This document shows positions 1 to 5,655 of a DNA stretch of 5,872 nucleotides, in pieces. Both the position numbers and the translations under genes were made by a program. The notes under the pieces were generated by a model. The model worked only from the letters and a program-made list of their open reading frames with translations. It had not been told where the DNA came from and made no database searches. The stretch lies in NCBI GenBank assembly GCA_009937085.1, contig JAACDD010000019.1, positions 1-5,872 on the forward strand. The letters run 5' to 3'. This DNA comes from Bacteroidota bacterium (GTDB lineage: Bacteria; Bacteroidota; Bacteroidia; Flavobacteriales; Flavobacteriaceae). Position 1 is the first letter of the stretch. The number at the start of each line of letters is the position of its first letter.

Positions 1-1383
1 ATTATTTTCGGTACGCTGAAAACCAACTACCGTAATTCGACTATTTTCCGCAACATACTCAATACCCGATTCCCATGTTTTATTTTCCTCAGGTGATAAA
101 TCAAGGTTTCCATACGCTGGATTAAATAATTTATACTGTGAAGGCGCGATAAACGAGCTTGCATAAGAACTAAAAAGCTTCCAATACGATGCTTCGGAAT
201 TCGAAAAAATATAATAGGGATTGATGGTAAATGTTTGGTGGGCGCCAAAGGAACTATGTACCGAATTTCTACCACTTAGCTGTAATGCAAAACCTTTTGG
301 GTGTTGCCAATTAGCACTTATAAAAAAAGCTACATTTTCATGTGCAAAAGTATCTTCGCTAGAAGAACTTTCAGAGCTAAAATCTTGATACAAACCTCCT
401 CCCAAAAAAGTTAGTTGCGCTGTTATATCGTAACGCCATGTAAGCTCAGTAGTAAACACATCTGAGAAGGACGAACGAGGGAAGCTATCGTTAAAAGTAC
501 GTTCTGTATCTGACCATGACACATGCGCCTGCAAGTGTGATTTACCTTTTGTAAAGGAAGGTGAAATACCATATCGATTATTTTTACTTGATAAGTTATA
601 AGGCGCATCCACAAAGCCAAAGCTATCATCGTAATCGGAGTCAATAAGATCACGATGAAAAAAGGCCTTCCACCCCCAAGGTCCATCATATTGACTTTTG
701 GCATTAAACTGTATATTCTCCTTTAAAACGGCATCGGTTTCTGAACCTACAATAGATGACATCCCGTCTGAAGTAAAACGACTTACCGAAGTACTAAGTC
801 CAATTTTAGCAATACTGCGTTGTAGTTGTAGATATTGCTTTTGGACATCAGAAAACGAACCCAATTTTTGATCGTGTGTATTTTGAGTACCCCATTCTTG
901 CGCTATGTGCAAACTTGTTTTCTCGGTAGCCGTATTTTTGGTTGTGATATCAATTACAGCAGTTGCTGCACCACTTCCATACAGGCTGCTCGATGCACCT
1001 TTGACCACTTCTATAGATTCAATCTGATCTAAGGCAAGAAGGCGCAAATCAAATTCGGATTCTATTTGAGATGGGTCGCTTACCACTACCCCATCAATAC
1101 GCACCAACACCTGTCGGTTATTTCCGCCACGGATAAAGTATGACAGATTTTGTCCTGGATGTGTTTGTCCACCTGAAATGTATATACCAGCGTACTGGCT
1201 TAAGAGTTGACCAAGGGATAATCCTTGGTTTTTTGCTATTTCCATAGCAGTTATTTTAACGACAGCTTTTCCGCTGTTTTTTCTCGATTTGGGGATGCGG
1301 GAATCTGAAACGATTACCTCATCCAAACGTTCTTGAGCCTGTACTGTAGCACAGCAAAGCACAAGAGCAATGATGTATCTCAT
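1..1383 (-). CDS. btuB: TonB-dependent outer-membrane cobalamin receptor, BtuB-like (3' end beyond window)
   Basis: This gene probably encodes the outer-membrane receptor that takes up vitamin B12 with energy from TonB-ExbBD. The reading frame is open from the ATG at 1383 to position 1 (461 codons). The C-terminal part of the barrel is cut off by the window edge; family members have about 600 or more residues. Residues 1-16 form a signal peptide (MRYIIALVLCCATVQA, then Q). A TonB box follows at 21-31 (DEVIVSDSRIP). The plug domain, about 30-145, contains FIRGGNNRQVLVRIDG (83-98) and IEVVKGASSSLYGSGAA (124-140), typical of BtuB-type plugs. Barrel strands follow, with the receptor motif GNLDLSPEE near residue 425-435. 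No frameshift was seen on translating the whole stretch. The B12 specificity comes mainly from the cobalamin riboswitch directly upstream; the protein alone shows only that it is a TonB receptor of this subgroup. Confidence 0.93.
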   Translation of the reverse strand, partial: MRYIIALVLCCATVQAQERLDEVIVSDSRIPKSRKNSGKAVVKITAMEIAKNQGLSLGQLLSQYAGIYISGGQTHPGQNLSYFIRGGNNRQVLVRIDGVVVSDPSQIESEFDLRLLALDQIESIEVVKGASSSLYGSGAATAVIDITTKNTATEKTSLHIAQEWGTQNTHDQKLGSFSDVQKQYLQLQRSIAKIGLSTSVSRFTSDGMSSIVGSETDAVLKENIQFNAKSQYDGPWGWKAFFHRDLIDSDYDDSFGFVDAPYNLSSKNNRYGISPSFTKGKSHLQAHVSWSDTERTFNDSFPRSSFSDVFTTELTWRYDITAQLTFLGGGLYQDFSSESSSSEDTFAHENVAFFISANWQHPKGFALQLSGRNSVHSSFGAHQTFTINPYYIFSNSEASYWKLFSSYASSFIAPSQYKLFNPAYGNLDLSPEENKTWESGIEYVAENSRITVVGFQRTENN

Positions 1384-1445
1384 GTTGTATATAAATAAAA
1401 ATAAACTGATATTGCTTATCCCGAGCGCTAGCAGCATGAATCTTT

Positions 1446-1583
1446 GAGGCAGGTCTCCTGACTTGTACTATTCAATGTGCCTTCCCATGCGCGGAGCGCA
1501 CAGTGGCTTGAAGCATTGAACCTTGCAGTACTTACAGTTGCGGGAACAGCAAAGGTTTTGCACCTTTTTCCCTTTTCATCTTT
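1446..1583 (-). ncRNA. Cobalamin (B12) riboswitch in the btuB leader
   Basis: On the minus strand all the conserved blocks of the cobalamin riboswitch appear in order: AAAAGGGAAAAAGGTGCAA (about 1576-1558), GCTGTTCCCGCAACTGTAA (1550-1532), AGCCACTGT (1508-1500), a GC-rich P5-type hairpin TGCGC-TCC-GCGCA, GGGAAGGC (1486-1479) and the B12 box AAGTCAGGAGACCTGCC (1464-1448). It sits about 65 bases upstream of the receptor ATG. In this class, adenosylcobalamin binding lowers expression of the downstream uptake gene. No hairpin followed by a T-run lies between the B12 box and the ATG, so control of translation is more likely than termination. The stretch CTCGGGATAAGC (about 1405-1394) could form the loop that kisses the L5 loop (TCC), which is an inference. 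A weak promoter-like TACATTTA lies upstream at 1618-1611 on the same strand. The blocks make the identification secure; the exact ends are approximate. Confidence 0.96.
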
Positions 1584-1659
1584 CACTACAAAAGAACCTA
1601 AAAGCTATAGTAAATGTACACTTTTTAAAGCATCTATGTAGGCAATGATAAAAAAAATA

Positions 1660-1667
1660 TACCTTTG
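1660..1667 (+). promoter_or_regulatory. Bacteroidota -7 promoter box TAnnTTTG for the DUF6580 gene
   Basis: The sequence TACCTTTG matches the Bacteroidota sigma-factor -7 consensus TAnnTTTG exactly. It ends 17 bases before the ATG at 1685, which would give a very short leader of about a dozen bases. I see no good -33 TTG/TTTG at the usual distance of about 19 bases, so the call rests on one box and its position. Because the cobalamin riboswitch is read only on the other strand, this promoter would drive the plus-strand genes without that riboswitch. Confidence 0.5.
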
Positions 1668-1684
1668 TATAAGAACTTAATACC

Positions 1685-2170
1685 ATGGCATTTAGTAAAA
1701 AAGAGACCGTCCTAATGAGCTTTGTAGCCGTTGCTATTCTCATCAGATTGCTACCTCACCCCCCAAATGTAGCGCCCATAACAGCCGTAGCCCTTTTTGC
1801 AGGCACATTCTTTAATAAAAAACATTGGGCCATCCTTATGCCCCTTTTGGCAATGGTTGTCACCGATATGTTTTTAGGCTTTTCAATGATTACACCTGTG
1901 GTGTACCTGTCTTTTTTGGCGATTACCGCTGTGGGTATACTTTTTAAAAAAATGAACATAGGCACGGTACTGCTGAGTAGTGTGGTGTTTTTTGTGCTTA
2001 CCAATCTTGGCGTTTGGGTATTGTCTTACCCACTTACACCAGAAGGGCTAATCACGTGTTTTACGCTTGCTATACCGTTTTTTATAAATTCACTCTTAGG
2101 CGATATTTTCTTTAGTGCCGTGTTGCTGTTTGGCTACCGCTTTGCGGCAAAACGATTGCAGTTAGCATAA
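1685..2170 (+). CDS. DUF6580-type small integral membrane protein, putative transporter component
   Basis: This is a hydrophobic 161-residue protein with five or six predicted membrane segments (about 8-23, 29-44, 48-66, 70-88, 94-114 and 121-150). Conserved-looking stretches are HPPNVAPITAVALFAG (25-40), LLAMVVTDMFLGF (54-66) and IPFFINSLLGD (130-140), which I recognise as the pattern of the DUF6580 family of putative transport proteins. Size and topology resemble substrate-binding membrane subunits of ECF-type vitamin transporters, but no substrate is proven. It lies divergently from the B12-controlled receptor and shares its upstream region, so a role in moving cobalamin or a precursor across the inner membrane is a reasonable inference. 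The start at 1685 is favoured by the TAnnTTTG box 17 bases upstream; an internal Met at residue 11 would cut into the first membrane segment. It is probably co-transcribed with the VOC gene 13 bases downstream. Confidence 0.8.
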   Translation: MAFSKKETVLMSFVAVAILIRLLPHPPNVAPITAVALFAGTFFNKKHWAILMPLLAMVVTDMFLGFSMITPVVYLSFLAITAVGILFKKMNIGTVLLSSVVFFVLTNLGVWVLSYPLTPEGLITCFTLAIPFFINSLLGDIFFSAVLLFGYRFAAKRLQLA

Positions 2171-2183
2171 GCTGTTTTACTAC

Positions 2184-2573
2184 ATGCATAATTTTTCATT
2201 TAATCACCTAGCTCTAGCCGTTAAGGATGTGGCCCAATCTATGGCGTTTTACCAACAGCTATTTGATTTTAAAGAAATTGAAAATACCGCATCCAATTCA
2301 AAAACAAGATGGTTGTCGCTAGGCGAAGGAAAAGAATTGCATATAATACCACGCCCCGAAGCAAAAGTTAAAACTGTTAAAGCCGTTCATATTGCCTTTA
2401 GCACAAACGACCTTGATGCATTTATGACGGATATTAAAGCCTTAAATATTCCATATTTTGATTGGCCAGGAACCCCAAACACCTTCAATGTTCGAGACGA
2501 TGGCATAAAGCAACTGTATTTCCAGGACCCAAATGGCTATTGGATTGAAGTGAATGATGCTACGCAAGGGTAA
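2184..2573 (+). CDS. VOC superfamily (glyoxalase/dioxygenase fold) protein
   Basis: This 129-residue protein has the paired beta-alpha-beta-beta-beta layout of a single-chain vicinal-oxygen-chelate protein. Module one covers about 4-57 (NHLALAVKDVAQSMAFYQQLF, then WLSLGEGKELHII) and module two about 66-126 (AVHIAFSTNDLDAFM, then LYFQDPNGYWIEV). The usual metal-ligand positions are filled: His8, Glu51 or His53, His69 and Glu122. The family includes glyoxalase I, dioxygenases, antibiotic-resistance enzymes and epimerases; nothing here fixes the substrate. The length is normal. The gene starts 13 bases after the DUF6580 stop codon and is probably in the same operon. Its last 25 codons and the DNA just after it are repeated in decayed form on the far side of the polysaccharide lyase gene at 4376-4499, so this end of the gene has been duplicated. 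Confidence 0.88.
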   Translation: MHNFSFNHLALAVKDVAQSMAFYQQLFDFKEIENTASNSKTRWLSLGEGKELHIIPRPEAKVKTVKAVHIAFSTNDLDAFMTDIKALNIPYFDWPGTPNTFNVRDDGIKQLYFQDPNGYWIEVNDATQG

Positions 2574-2622
2574 GCAACCCATACACGTCAAATGCCTTCC
2601 CGCTTGAGTTAGGTCAGTTTTT
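2499..2622 (+). repeat. Left copy of 124-base imperfect direct repeat (VOC gene 3' end and downstream)
   Basis: This segment covers the final 25 codons of the VOC gene and about 50 bases after its stop. It aligns without any gap to 4376-4499 at a constant offset of 1877 bases. By hand I count about 28 mismatches in 124 positions, near 77% identity. Long shared runs include AATGGCTATTGGATT, GATGCTAC and TACACGTCAAAT. It brackets the polysaccharide lyase gene on the left and is the intact, coding copy. Confidence 0.9.
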
Positions 2623-2673
2623 AATTGTTAATTTAGGATATTTACAACCACATCTAAATCCTAATACTATTTT

Positions 2674-4377
2674 ATGGCAATTCACCGATTACTAATTTTA
2701 CTTGTTTTTATATGCACGCTAAGTCATGCCCAAGTAGTAACCAATGCAACAGAATTAAATAATGCCATAGCTGCTGCAACAGCAGGAACTACAATTACAC
2801 TCGCTGATGGTACTTGGAGTAACACATTTATAAATATCAATAAAAATGGGACTTCTACAGATCCCATTACCATTACTGCGCAAAACAAAGGAGCTGTTTT
2901 TATGACTGGTAACTCAAGAGTTTATATGAGAGGTTCGCATATAATTATCTCTGGGCTGATATTTAAAGACCCTGCCAACTTAGTGGTCAGTGGAAGTTCC
3001 ATTGAACCCGTTTTTGAACTTAACCAATGCGATAATTGTAGCGTTATCAATAACAAAATTGACGCCTATAACGGAACAGAATCTCAAAAAACAATGAAAT
3101 TTAAATGGGTTTATATTGTTGATGGGCAGTATAATGAAATTGCGTACAATTCCTTTGTTGGTAAATATGGAATAGGCAGTATTATTAATGGCAATCGATC
3201 TTTGGCGAATGCAGATTATTTAAAAATTCACCACAATTATTTTGCAGACAGAACGCCGATTAATGGAATAAATGATGATAACGATCAAGATGCTATTCGC
3301 ATAGGCACAAGTACCACATCCCTTAGCGATTCCTTCTCCGAAGTGTATGCAAATTACTTTTATAATTACTTTGGAGAAATAGAAGTGATTTCGAACAAAT
3401 CAGGGGAGAATAAATATTATAACAACACCTTCAGAGACTACGGCGGTTGTTTAACGCTAAGACATGGAGATAACTGCGAGGTATATGGAAACTATTTTTT
3501 TGCTGAAAACAATGTTTTTACTGGTGGGGTTCGTGTGATTGGCGAGGGGCACAAAGTGTATAATAATTATATTGAAGGAACAAATGTTAAGAAGCCAAGC
3601 GGGGCTTCTTCCTCCCTTACTGGCGGTATAAATGTGATGAATGGGGTCCAAAATTCTGCGCTAAACGGGTACTATCAAGTTAAAAATGCCCAAATAGTAA
3701 ACAACACTTTGGTAAACTGTGATTATGCCTTACGCATTGGAACAGACAAAGGGGGAGACAACACGCTTGAACCTGAAAATCTAATTGTAGCCAACAATAT
3801 TGTATATAACGCCACTGTTAATTCGTATCAAATTGCGACTACACCTTCTGGTAATTCAATATCTGAAGGAAATATCACGAGTCTATCGTCAAGTGACTTG
3901 TCGGATGATGGAAACTTCCATAGGCTAACAAGCGGAGGCACGGCTATTGCTGCTGGACTTGGTAGTTATTCCTTTTTAACACTAGATATTCTGGGTGGTA
4001 CCCGTGATACCAATTTTGATGCTGGAGCAGAAGAGTTTGGCGCAAATGGTACCAATTTGCCGTATACCGCAGCAGACGTTGATGTGACTGTTGGCTTTGG
4101 TGCTGCTTACCAAGGTGCTTTAAGTATAACAACGCAGGAACCAAAAGACCACGGTATAAGCTTATTCCCTGTACCCACTTCAGATGGTATTTTAACGATT
4201 AGCTCCCGCTATAAACCATTAAATACTATTGAAATCTACAGTGTAGAAGGCAAACACCTATTGGCTGCCGATGGCAAAAGCAAACAGGCTACACAAATAG
4301 ATATTAGCAATCTCCAAACGGGAATCTATTTTATTAAACTAAAAGATATTGGCAACGGAAAAATCATTGTAAAGTGA
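2674..4377 (+). CDS. Secreted polysaccharide lyase family 6 (alginate/chondroitin lyase type) with type IX sorting domain
   Basis: This 567-residue protein is likely an extracellular lyase that cleaves uronic-acid polysaccharides such as alginate by beta-elimination. Residues 1-19 are a signal peptide ending SHA, then Q. Residues 20 to about 460 form an Asn-rich parallel beta-helix (repeated NNY/NNT turns). The family-6 active site is recognisable: Lys242 in ISNKSGENKYYNNTF and Arg263 in LTLRHGDN, 21 residues apart as in chondroitinase B (Lys250/Arg271). The likely calcium ligands Glu235 and Glu237 are 7 and 5 residues before the lysine, and an Asn or Asp is present near 203-206 before AIRIG. 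Residues about 487-567 match a Por C-terminal sorting domain (SLFPVPTSDG, then LNTIEIYSVEGK, ISNLQTGIYFIKL, ending KIIVK), so export by the type IX system is expected. Alginate is the likelier substrate for this family in marine flavobacteria, but the sequence does not decide it. No SusC/SusD or other lyase genes are adjacent. A repeated VOC gene fragment brackets the gene, and its stop codon falls on the right copy. Confidence 0.93.
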   Translation: MAIHRLLILLVFICTLSHAQVVTNATELNNAIAAATAGTTITLADGTWSNTFININKNGTSTDPITITAQNKGAVFMTGNSRVYMRGSHIIISGLIFKDPANLVVSGSSIEPVFELNQCDNCSVINNKIDAYNGTESQKTMKFKWVYIVDGQYNEIAYNSFVGKYGIGSIINGNRSLANADYLKIHHNYFADRTPINGINDDNDQDAIRIGTSTTSLSDSFSEVYANYFYNYFGEIEVISNKSGENKYYNNTFRDYGGCLTLRHGDNCEVYGNYFFAENNVFTGGVRVIGEGHKVYNNYIEGTNVKKPSGASSSLTGGINVMNGVQNSALNGYYQVKNAQIVNNTLVNCDYALRIGTDKGGDNTLEPENLIVANNIVYNATVNSYQIATTPSGNSISEGNITSLSSSDLSDDGNFHRLTSGGTAIAAGLGSYSFLTLDILGGTRDTNFDAGAEEFGANGTNLPYTAADVDVTVGFGAAYQGALSITTQEPKDHGISLFPVPTSDGILTISSRYKPLNTIEIYSVEGKHLLAADGKSKQATQIDISNLQTGIYFIKLKDIGNGKIIVK

Positions 4378-4444
4378 TGGCATAACCTCACTGTAGTTCT
4401 AAGACCCCAATGGCTATTGGATTAAAGTAACGGATGCTACCTAA
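4376..4444 (+). pseudogene. Relic of the 3' end of a second VOC gene
   Basis: Read in the frame of the intact VOC gene, this stretch gives DGITSL, stop, F, stop, DPNGYWIKVTDAT, stop. It corresponds to DGIKQLYFQDPNGYWIEVNDATQG of the VOC protein at 2184-2573. Two in-frame stop codons (TAG and TAA) replace the Tyr and Gln codons, and the metal-binding Glu122 is changed to Lys. The first 105 or so codons of the gene are missing; the lyase gene occupies that place. It cannot make a functional product. It could be the leftover of a tandem VOC duplicate or of a recombination event that brought in the lyase. Confidence 0.85.
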
Positions 4445-4499
4445 GCCGACGTAATCCCTACACGTCAAATACCTTCCCACTTGATTTAGACCTGTATTT
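4376..4499 (+). repeat. Right copy of 124-base imperfect direct repeat
   Basis: This is the decayed partner of 2499-2622, aligned without gaps at an offset of 1877. It starts with the last two bases of the lyase stop codon, in the sequence TGATGGCATAA, and similarity fades after about 4499. The lack of insertions or deletions despite roughly 23% substitutions shows that it is a true paralogous segment and not a chance match. It spans what was coding DNA and the sequence just downstream of it. Confidence 0.9.
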
Positions 4500-4608
4500 G
4501 CATATATTTTTTTGTTACATTTGTGTTGAATAAGACTCCAAATCTGTTCTTCACACATAAAACCTACGCTGCCCACAGGGTGTTTTTGTTTTAAGGGTTT
4601 TTTTGGGG

Positions 4609-4655
4609 ATTTAAGAAATATATCGGAACCTAGTTCTGATATACGGTAGTTGGCA
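4609..4655 (+). other. Upstream recombination-site-like palindrome flanking the lipoprotein gene
   Basis: An 11-pair hairpin with one G-T wobble and a three-base loop CTA spans 4619-4643 (TATATCGGAAC paired with GTTCTGATATA). It is preceded by ATTTAAG (4609-4615) and followed, after a short spacer CGGTA, by GTTGGCA (4649-4655). This order matches the larger palindrome at 5559-5625: ATTTAA, three bases, a stem beginning with a TATAT core, ATATAC, a 4-5 base spacer, then GTTG. The hairpin is not followed by a T-run, so it is not a normal terminator. It may be the left boundary of a cassette. The outer arms pair less well than in the downstream site. Confidence 0.5.
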
Positions 4656-4717
4656 ACAAGTTAACTGAACCGAGAAACTGATTGACTAACTGAAAAGGAA
4701 CGTTCACTCATTTTCGA

Positions 4718-4748
4718 TTTCAGCATTAAAAAAGGAAATTTAAGTTTG
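4718..4748 (+). promoter_or_regulatory. Bacteroidota-type promoter for the metallopeptidase lipoprotein gene
   Basis: TAAGTTTG at 4741-4748 is an exact TAnnTTTG -7 box. A degenerate -33 element TTTC (4718-4721, consensus TTTG) lies 19 bases upstream, the usual spacing. The box ends 17 bases before the ATG at 4766, the same distance as for the box in front of the gene at 1685. The gene therefore appears to carry its own promoter inside the putative cassette. Confidence 0.55.
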
Positions 4749-4765
4749 AATTAAAATAACAGAAT

Positions 4766-5548
4766 ATGAAAACTTTTAAACACATTTTACATCTCACATT
4801 TATTCTCATTTTGACGACCAGTTGTTCTGATGACATTACTAAACCAGAAATAGAAGAGGTTCAGCCATTACCGCCATATGAAGGGACGGTTTGGATTGAG
4901 AGTGAAATAATCACAGAAAATGACCCATCGAGTTTTCAAAGCATTCGAGCTAATGGAACTGGTTTAAGAACTATGTACGATAGAAGAGTAAACGATTGGA
5001 TTCAAGTTGAAGCACATTTATTTGAGGTTACTTTTGAAAAATTCAAGATAGAGGCTCAAGTCAATCCAGAGTTCACATCAGAAGAAGCACAAAACCTAGC
5101 CGCAAAGTATTCAGAAGTGATTGGAAAGATGCCGGCAGTTCTTTTAAGTAAGCTTGAAACCATTTGGATTCATAATGGAAATGAAGGGTTCGGTGGAGGA
5201 AATAATAGCTTCGATATTTATAAAGAATTTGGAGAGGTATTAGAGTCAAGAGGAGTTCTAGAAGAAGTCTTCTTACACGAAGGAACTCACGTATCTTTAG
5301 ATTTAGAACACGCAAGTTCCTCAGATTGGAAATCTGCTCAGAATAATGACCCAACATTTATATCGACATATGCAAAAGACAACCCATCTCGAGAAGATTT
5401 AGCTGAGTCATTCTTGACATATTTTGCAGTTCGATTTACCGAAGATAGATTAACTAACGAAATGAAAAATGTTATTCTATCAACCATACCTAATCGAATT
5501 CAATATTTAGATAACCAAGATTTTGATTATTCGCCTTGGGGAGATTGA
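4766..5548 (+). CDS. Lipoprotein with HExxH motif, putative zinc metallopeptidase
   Basis: This is a 260-residue protein with a lipoprotein signal: basic start MKTFK, hydrophobic core, lipobox LTTSC with Cys20 as the lipidated residue. The next residues, SDD, resemble the acidic export signal of Bacteroidota surface lipoproteins, so display on the cell surface is plausible. A zinc-binding motif HEGTH is at 171-175. Glu214, in SREDLAESFLTYF about 39 residues later, is a good third ligand, as in gluzincin-type peptidases with AE.F downstream motifs. Upstream, a Gly/Asn-rich segment IHNGNEGFGGGNNSFDIY (135-152) looks structural or substrate-facing. The ATG is preceded by AT-rich sequence without a Shine-Dalgarno. 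I cannot name the family or substrate with certainty. It sits alone between two similar palindromes, so it may be mobile; possible roles are surface peptide digestion or inter-bacterial competition, neither shown by the sequence. Confidence 0.8.
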   Translation: MKTFKHILHLTFILILTTSCSDDITKPEIEEVQPLPPYEGTVWIESEIITENDPSSFQSIRANGTGLRTMYDRRVNDWIQVEAHLFEVTFEKFKIEAQVNPEFTSEEAQNLAAKYSEVIGKMPAVLLSKLETIWIHNGNEGFGGGNNSFDIYKEFGEVLESRGVLEEVFLHEGTHVSLDLEHASSSDWKSAQNNDPTFISTYAKDNPSREDLAESFLTYFAVRFTEDRLTNEMKNVILSTIPNRIQYLDNQDFDYSPWGD

Positions 5549-5558
5549 TGAAAAATGC

Positions 5559-5625
5559 ATTTAACACTGTATATGAAATCATAGTACCCTTCGGGATGCG
5601 ACGATTCATATACTAAACGTTGTGT
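5559..5625 (+). other. attC-like imperfect palindrome 3' of the lipoprotein gene
   Basis: This 67-base site starts 11 bases after the stop codon. The outer arms are ATTTAAC (5559-5565, an exact RYYYAAC) and GTTGTGT (5619-5625, one off GTTRRRY); they pair at six of seven positions if G-T is allowed. Unpaired spacers ACT and TAAAC come next. The inner stem pairs GTATATGAAATC (5569-5580) with GATTCATATAC (5603-5613), leaving one extra A on the left strand. The terminal part contains a small CCC-TTC-GGG hairpin. Paired outer arms, unpaired spacer, inner stem with an extrahelical base and variable end are the hallmarks of integron attC sites, and the length is in their range. No T-run follows, so it is not a typical terminator. 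Confidence 0.5.
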
Positions 5626-5655
5626 GTCATAAATAAAAAACAGAAATTTGGAATT

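Larger units (their letters stand above)
4445..4765. other. Gene-free stretch between the VOC relic and the metallopeptidase gene
   Basis: No coding region is visible here. From left to right it holds the non-coding tail of the right repeat copy (to 4499), an isolated TAnnTTTG-like box TACATTTG at 4516-4523 that could be a promoter, T-rich DNA at 4581-4604, the palindrome at 4609-4655, and the leader and promoter of the lipoprotein gene. The TACATTTG box has a TTTG only 15 bases upstream, shorter than usual, so its activity is uncertain. If the downstream genes are mobile cassettes, this box is placed where an array promoter would be. Confidence 0.5.
4650..5619 (+). mobile_element. Candidate single-gene cassette carrying the metallopeptidase lipoprotein
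   Basis: The stretch between the G of the left GTTG (4649) and that of the right one (5619) contains exactly one gene in plus orientation, its own promoter, and a palindrome close behind the stop codon. That is the plan of an integron cassette: one gene plus a 3' recombination site. A further lipoprotein gene starts 37 bases past the right boundary, as expected for a following cassette. No integrase gene and no perfect GTTRRRY core are present, and both boundaries are inferred from the pattern only. A recurrent intergenic repeat or a folded regulatory RNA element remains possible. Confidence 0.35.

Noticed and set aside
423..1032. Open frames inside the receptor gene in other frames
   Set aside because: The receptor frame is continuous and shows family motifs throughout; the others are incidental frames without family signals.
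2601..2626. Possible terminator CTTGA...TCAG followed by TTTTT after the VOC gene
   Set aside because: The stem is three or four pairs and is not kept in the repeat copy at 4478-4499, so there is no sign of selection for it.
4376..4499. Repeat copy as a genuine site-specific attachment site
   Set aside because: About 23% divergence over 124 bases and the absence of an integrase make it unlike a recent attL/attR pair; an old duplication with decay explains it more simply.
4516..4523. TACATTTG as a confident promoter
   Set aside because: The box fits the consensus, but the nearest TTTG is only 15 bases upstream and the first gene downstream has a better placed box of its own, so it is mentioned only as a possibility.
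4570..4590. Small hairpin CCC-ACA-GGG followed by TGTTTTTGTTTT, like a terminator
   Set aside because: The stem is only three pairs long with a three-base loop, too weak to support a terminator call, and no nearby gene ends there except the decayed VOC relic.
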